Below, in pieces: positions 8,730 through 10,036 of a DNA stretch of 10,036 nt; position 1 is the stretch's first letter, and the number at the start of each line of letters is the position of its first letter. Origin of the DNA: Phycisphaerae bacterium (GTDB lineage: Bacteria > Planctomycetota > Phycisphaerae > UBA1845); the NCBI GenBank assembly GCA_028277545.1, contig JANQGB010000799.1, positions 1-10,036 of the forward strand, in the 5' to 3' direction. The position numbers and the translations under genes were made by a program. Below the pieces are notes generated by a model. The model made no database searches and was not told the DNA's origin. It was given only the letters and a program-made list of their open reading frames with translations.

Positions 8730-8898
8730 CACCTTGCCGGCGGCGCGGCCTCCCTGACGTAGCACCGTCATCCTGCCAGTGGGGTATCCACAATGATGTA
8801 GCACTGTCACCCCGCAGGTGGGACGTACTCAATGATGTAGCACCGGCATCCTGCCGGTGCAAGCACACGCAGGCTGCCTATGCCACACTCAGTCGCAG
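8730..8898. repeat. Super-unit III: four partly decayed 39-bp units plus terminal stem-loop
   Basis: P19-type units start at 8730, 8763, 8802 and 8841. The first lacks six bases (GGCATC), so its spacing is 33 instead of 39. The second and third have arm mismatches that are not compensated, and the fourth is perfect. A diverged T21 occupies 8863-8883. The tail GCCACACTCAGTCGCAG (8882-8898) is identical to 8670-8686 and runs into the 3' end of the minus-strand HAF gene, containing its stop codon. Confidence 0.8.
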
Positions 8899-10036
8899 CG
8901 CCAGCGACGCCGCCAGAGGCCAGCGAACCCGCCCATCGCCAGCAACAGGCCTGAGCCGGGCTCAGGAAGCGTGACCGCCCAAGCCTCGCTCAGTCCCTCC
9001 GGGTTGATGCCGTGCCCCACGATCACCCGCCCGTCCGCCGATACGTCAAACGTCTCGCCCAGTGTCCAGTCAGCGACCTCGGTCACACCTGCCTCGATCA
9101 GCAGGTCGTAAACGTTCTGCCAGCCGCTGTCTGGTGTACATACGACGGCCGCGATACGGCTCCCACTCGATATTACAGTCCCCAAGATAACGGCACCATC
9201 ATCCGACACCCCTGTTGCCCAACTGCGCTGCGATGCGCCACTGGACCACTCGGGGGGCAGAAAGCCCAAGCCAACCATCCCACTGTCCGCCGTCCAGCGG
9301 AAGGCTTCCCATTGGAACCGGCTCCCACCACACTCGCCAACTACGACCGTGCCGTCGGCCGACACATCGACAGCCACGCTGGCCGCCATCTCAGGCAATA
9401 CGCCCAGGCCCTCCATTCCGCCCTCGCTCGTCCAGCGGAAAGCCTCCCGGCCTGTGTCGGAACTGCCCATGCCTACCACCGTGGAAGCGTCGGCGGATAC
9501 AGACCCGCATAGGCTGTAGTGGTCACCTCCCGGGAGGTCGCCCAAGCCAACCATTCCGCCGGCGCTGGTCCACCGAAATGCCTCACGCCCCGACGCGAAA
9601 GTAGCTGAGCCAACTACGACTGTGCCGTCCGCAGATATGCCTATGGCACTACTGTCGTCACCGCCCAAGCCAATGACGTCGCCGGCAGCGTTCCAGAAAC
9701 ATGCGCTGGTGGGGCCGCTGACATCAGAATAACTCCGCCCGACAGCGATCGAACCGTCGGCCGACACCCCCCTCGCGCTACTGTCGCTCTCACCCGGCAG
9801 CGGTTCCAGGCCAACCATGCCCGAGGCTTCGGTCCAGCGGAACGCTTGGCGACCGTCCACCGTGTCACACATGCCGACGATGACTGATCCGTCGGCGGAA
9901 ACCGCAAACGGCGCGCTGATTCCACCGTCGCTATTGGGCAGGCGGCCAAGGCCAGTGAACGTCATGGCTTCGGCCAGCGACTGTTGGGGCGTGACGAGTG
10001 ACAGAAGAATTCCGGAAATTACTGCGTAGAAACGGC
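8889..10036 (-). CDS. Exported HAF-repeat protein with PEP-CTERM anchor (start off window)
   Basis: The frame is open from the right edge to TGA at 8891-8889. An in-frame ATG at 9965 is probably not the start, because upstream codons (10034-9966) encode RFYAVISGILLSLVTPQQSLAEA, a clear signal-peptide core with an Ala-x-Ala-type end; the first Met must lie just beyond base 10036. The mature part has about six repeats of the HAF extracellular repeat type. Examples are VSADGSVIVG, ISADGTVVVG, VSADGTVVVG and VSADGRVIVG alternating with (E/Q)AFRWT..GGM.GLG.LPGG; about seven SADG-like motifs are present. The C-terminus is LPEPGSGLLLAMGGFAGL then RRRWRCD: PEP motif, hydrophobic helix, basic tail. 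This is the PEP-CTERM signal recognised by exosortase for cleavage and attachment at the cell surface. Repeats of this kind are likely to form a beta-propeller-like fold. The biochemical role is unknown. The last two codons and the stop lie inside the repeat array. Confidence 0.92.
   Translation of the reverse strand, partial: RFYAVISGILLSLVTPQQSLAEAMTFTGLGRLPNSDGGISAPFAVSADGSVIVGMCDTVDGRQAFRWTEASGMVGLEPLPGESDSSARGVSADGSIAVGRSYSDVSGPTSACFWNAAGDVIGLGGDDSSAIGISADGTVVVGSATFASGREAFRWTSAGGMVGLGDLPGGDHYSLCGSVSADASTVVGMGSSDTGREAFRWTSEGGMEGLGVLPEMAASVAVDVSADGTVVVGECGGSRFQWEAFRWTADSGMVGLGFLPPEWSSGASQRSWATGVSDDGAVILGTVISSGSRIAAVVCTPDSGWQNVYDLLIEAGVTEVADWTLGETFDVSADGRVIVGHGINPEGLSEAWAVTLPEPGSGLLLAMGGFAGLWRRRWRCD

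Larger units (their letters stand above)
8321..8898. repeat. Composite palindromic repeat array between convergent genes
   Basis: Almost the whole region between gltX and the HAF gene is built from three palindromic modules. P18 is GGTGCATCTTGATGCACC (four copies). P19 is CACCGGCATCYTGCCGGTG, repeated with an exact 39-bp period. T21 has arms GCACAGGCT/AGCCTGTGC and starts 22 nt after the last P19 of each series (8442-8464, 8629-8651, 8841-8863). The order P18, n x P19, T21 recurs three times with n = 2, 3 and 4. It resembles REP/BIME elements, which in other bacteria lie between convergent genes and are moved by RAYT transposases; no RAYT is in the window. Both strands stay open by chance because 39 is a multiple of 3, so peptides such as HRQDAGAT recur without evidence of translation. 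I see no cas gene and no variable spacers, so this is not CRISPR. Confidence 0.9.

Noticed and set aside
8403..8859. Regularly spaced palindromic repeats as a CRISPR array
   Set aside because: The intervals between palindromes are themselves repeats of one linker, not unique spacers; periodicity is 39 bp in short blocks; there is no leader and no cas gene.
8209..8868. Several open frames on both strands through the array (peptides with HRQDAGAT, KMHP, WHRHLAG)
   Set aside because: They arise because a 39-bp unit leaves every frame open. No ribosome binding sites, and both strands are equally open.
9963..9965. ATG at 9965 as the start of the HAF gene
   Set aside because: In-frame upstream codons encode a signal-peptide core ending in SLAEA; starting here would remove the export signal from a PEP-CTERM protein.

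Overview
The window looks like GC-rich chromosomal DNA from a planctomycete, most likely of the Phycisphaerae type. This is inferred from content, not from a marker gene. The clues are secreted proteins with paired Asp-rich dockerin-like motifs, a DCNDND-type Asp/Asn motif, a HAF-repeat protein ending in a PEP-CTERM sorting signal, a bacterial GlnRS next to a GluRS with a long insertion, and a palindromic intergenic repeat array of a kind I associate with planctomycete genomes.

Layout: (1) 1-795, minus strand: a secreted protein with an N-terminal dockerin-like pair and a formylglycine-generating-enzyme-like (SUMF1/FGE) domain, running off the left edge. (2) 796-1255: a divergent promoter region. 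(3) 1256-2581, plus: a secreted protein with a C-terminal dockerin and no recognised catalytic domain. (4) 2683-3069, plus: a small TerB-like cytosolic protein. (5) 3196-4893 glnS, 4934-5632 psd, 5598-6590 pssA and 6654-8312 gltX, all plus strand. psd and pssA overlap and encode the last two steps to phosphatidylethanolamine. glnS and gltX encode the paralogous class I synthetases for Gln and Glu. (6) 8313-8888: an intergenic region between convergent genes, almost entirely filled by a composite array of palindromes. (7) 8889-10036, minus: a HAF-repeat, PEP-CTERM exported protein whose signal peptide is cut by the right edge.

How it fits together: a housekeeping block (translation plus membrane lipid synthesis) sits between genes for exported proteins that carry three different tag arrangements: N-terminal dockerin-like, C-terminal dockerin and PEP-CTERM. 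Three well-formed sigma70-like promoters (before the 1256 gene, glnS and gltX) and two weaker ones share a TATNATC-like -10 region.

The most unusual structure is the array at 8321-8898. It holds an 18-bp perfect palindrome (four copies), a 39-bp unit built on a 19-bp palindrome, and a 21-bp terminal stem-loop. These are arranged as three super-units with 2, 3 and 4 copies of the 39-bp unit, and the last super-unit supplies the stop codon of the HAF gene. I saw no tRNA, rRNA, cas gene or transposase gene.
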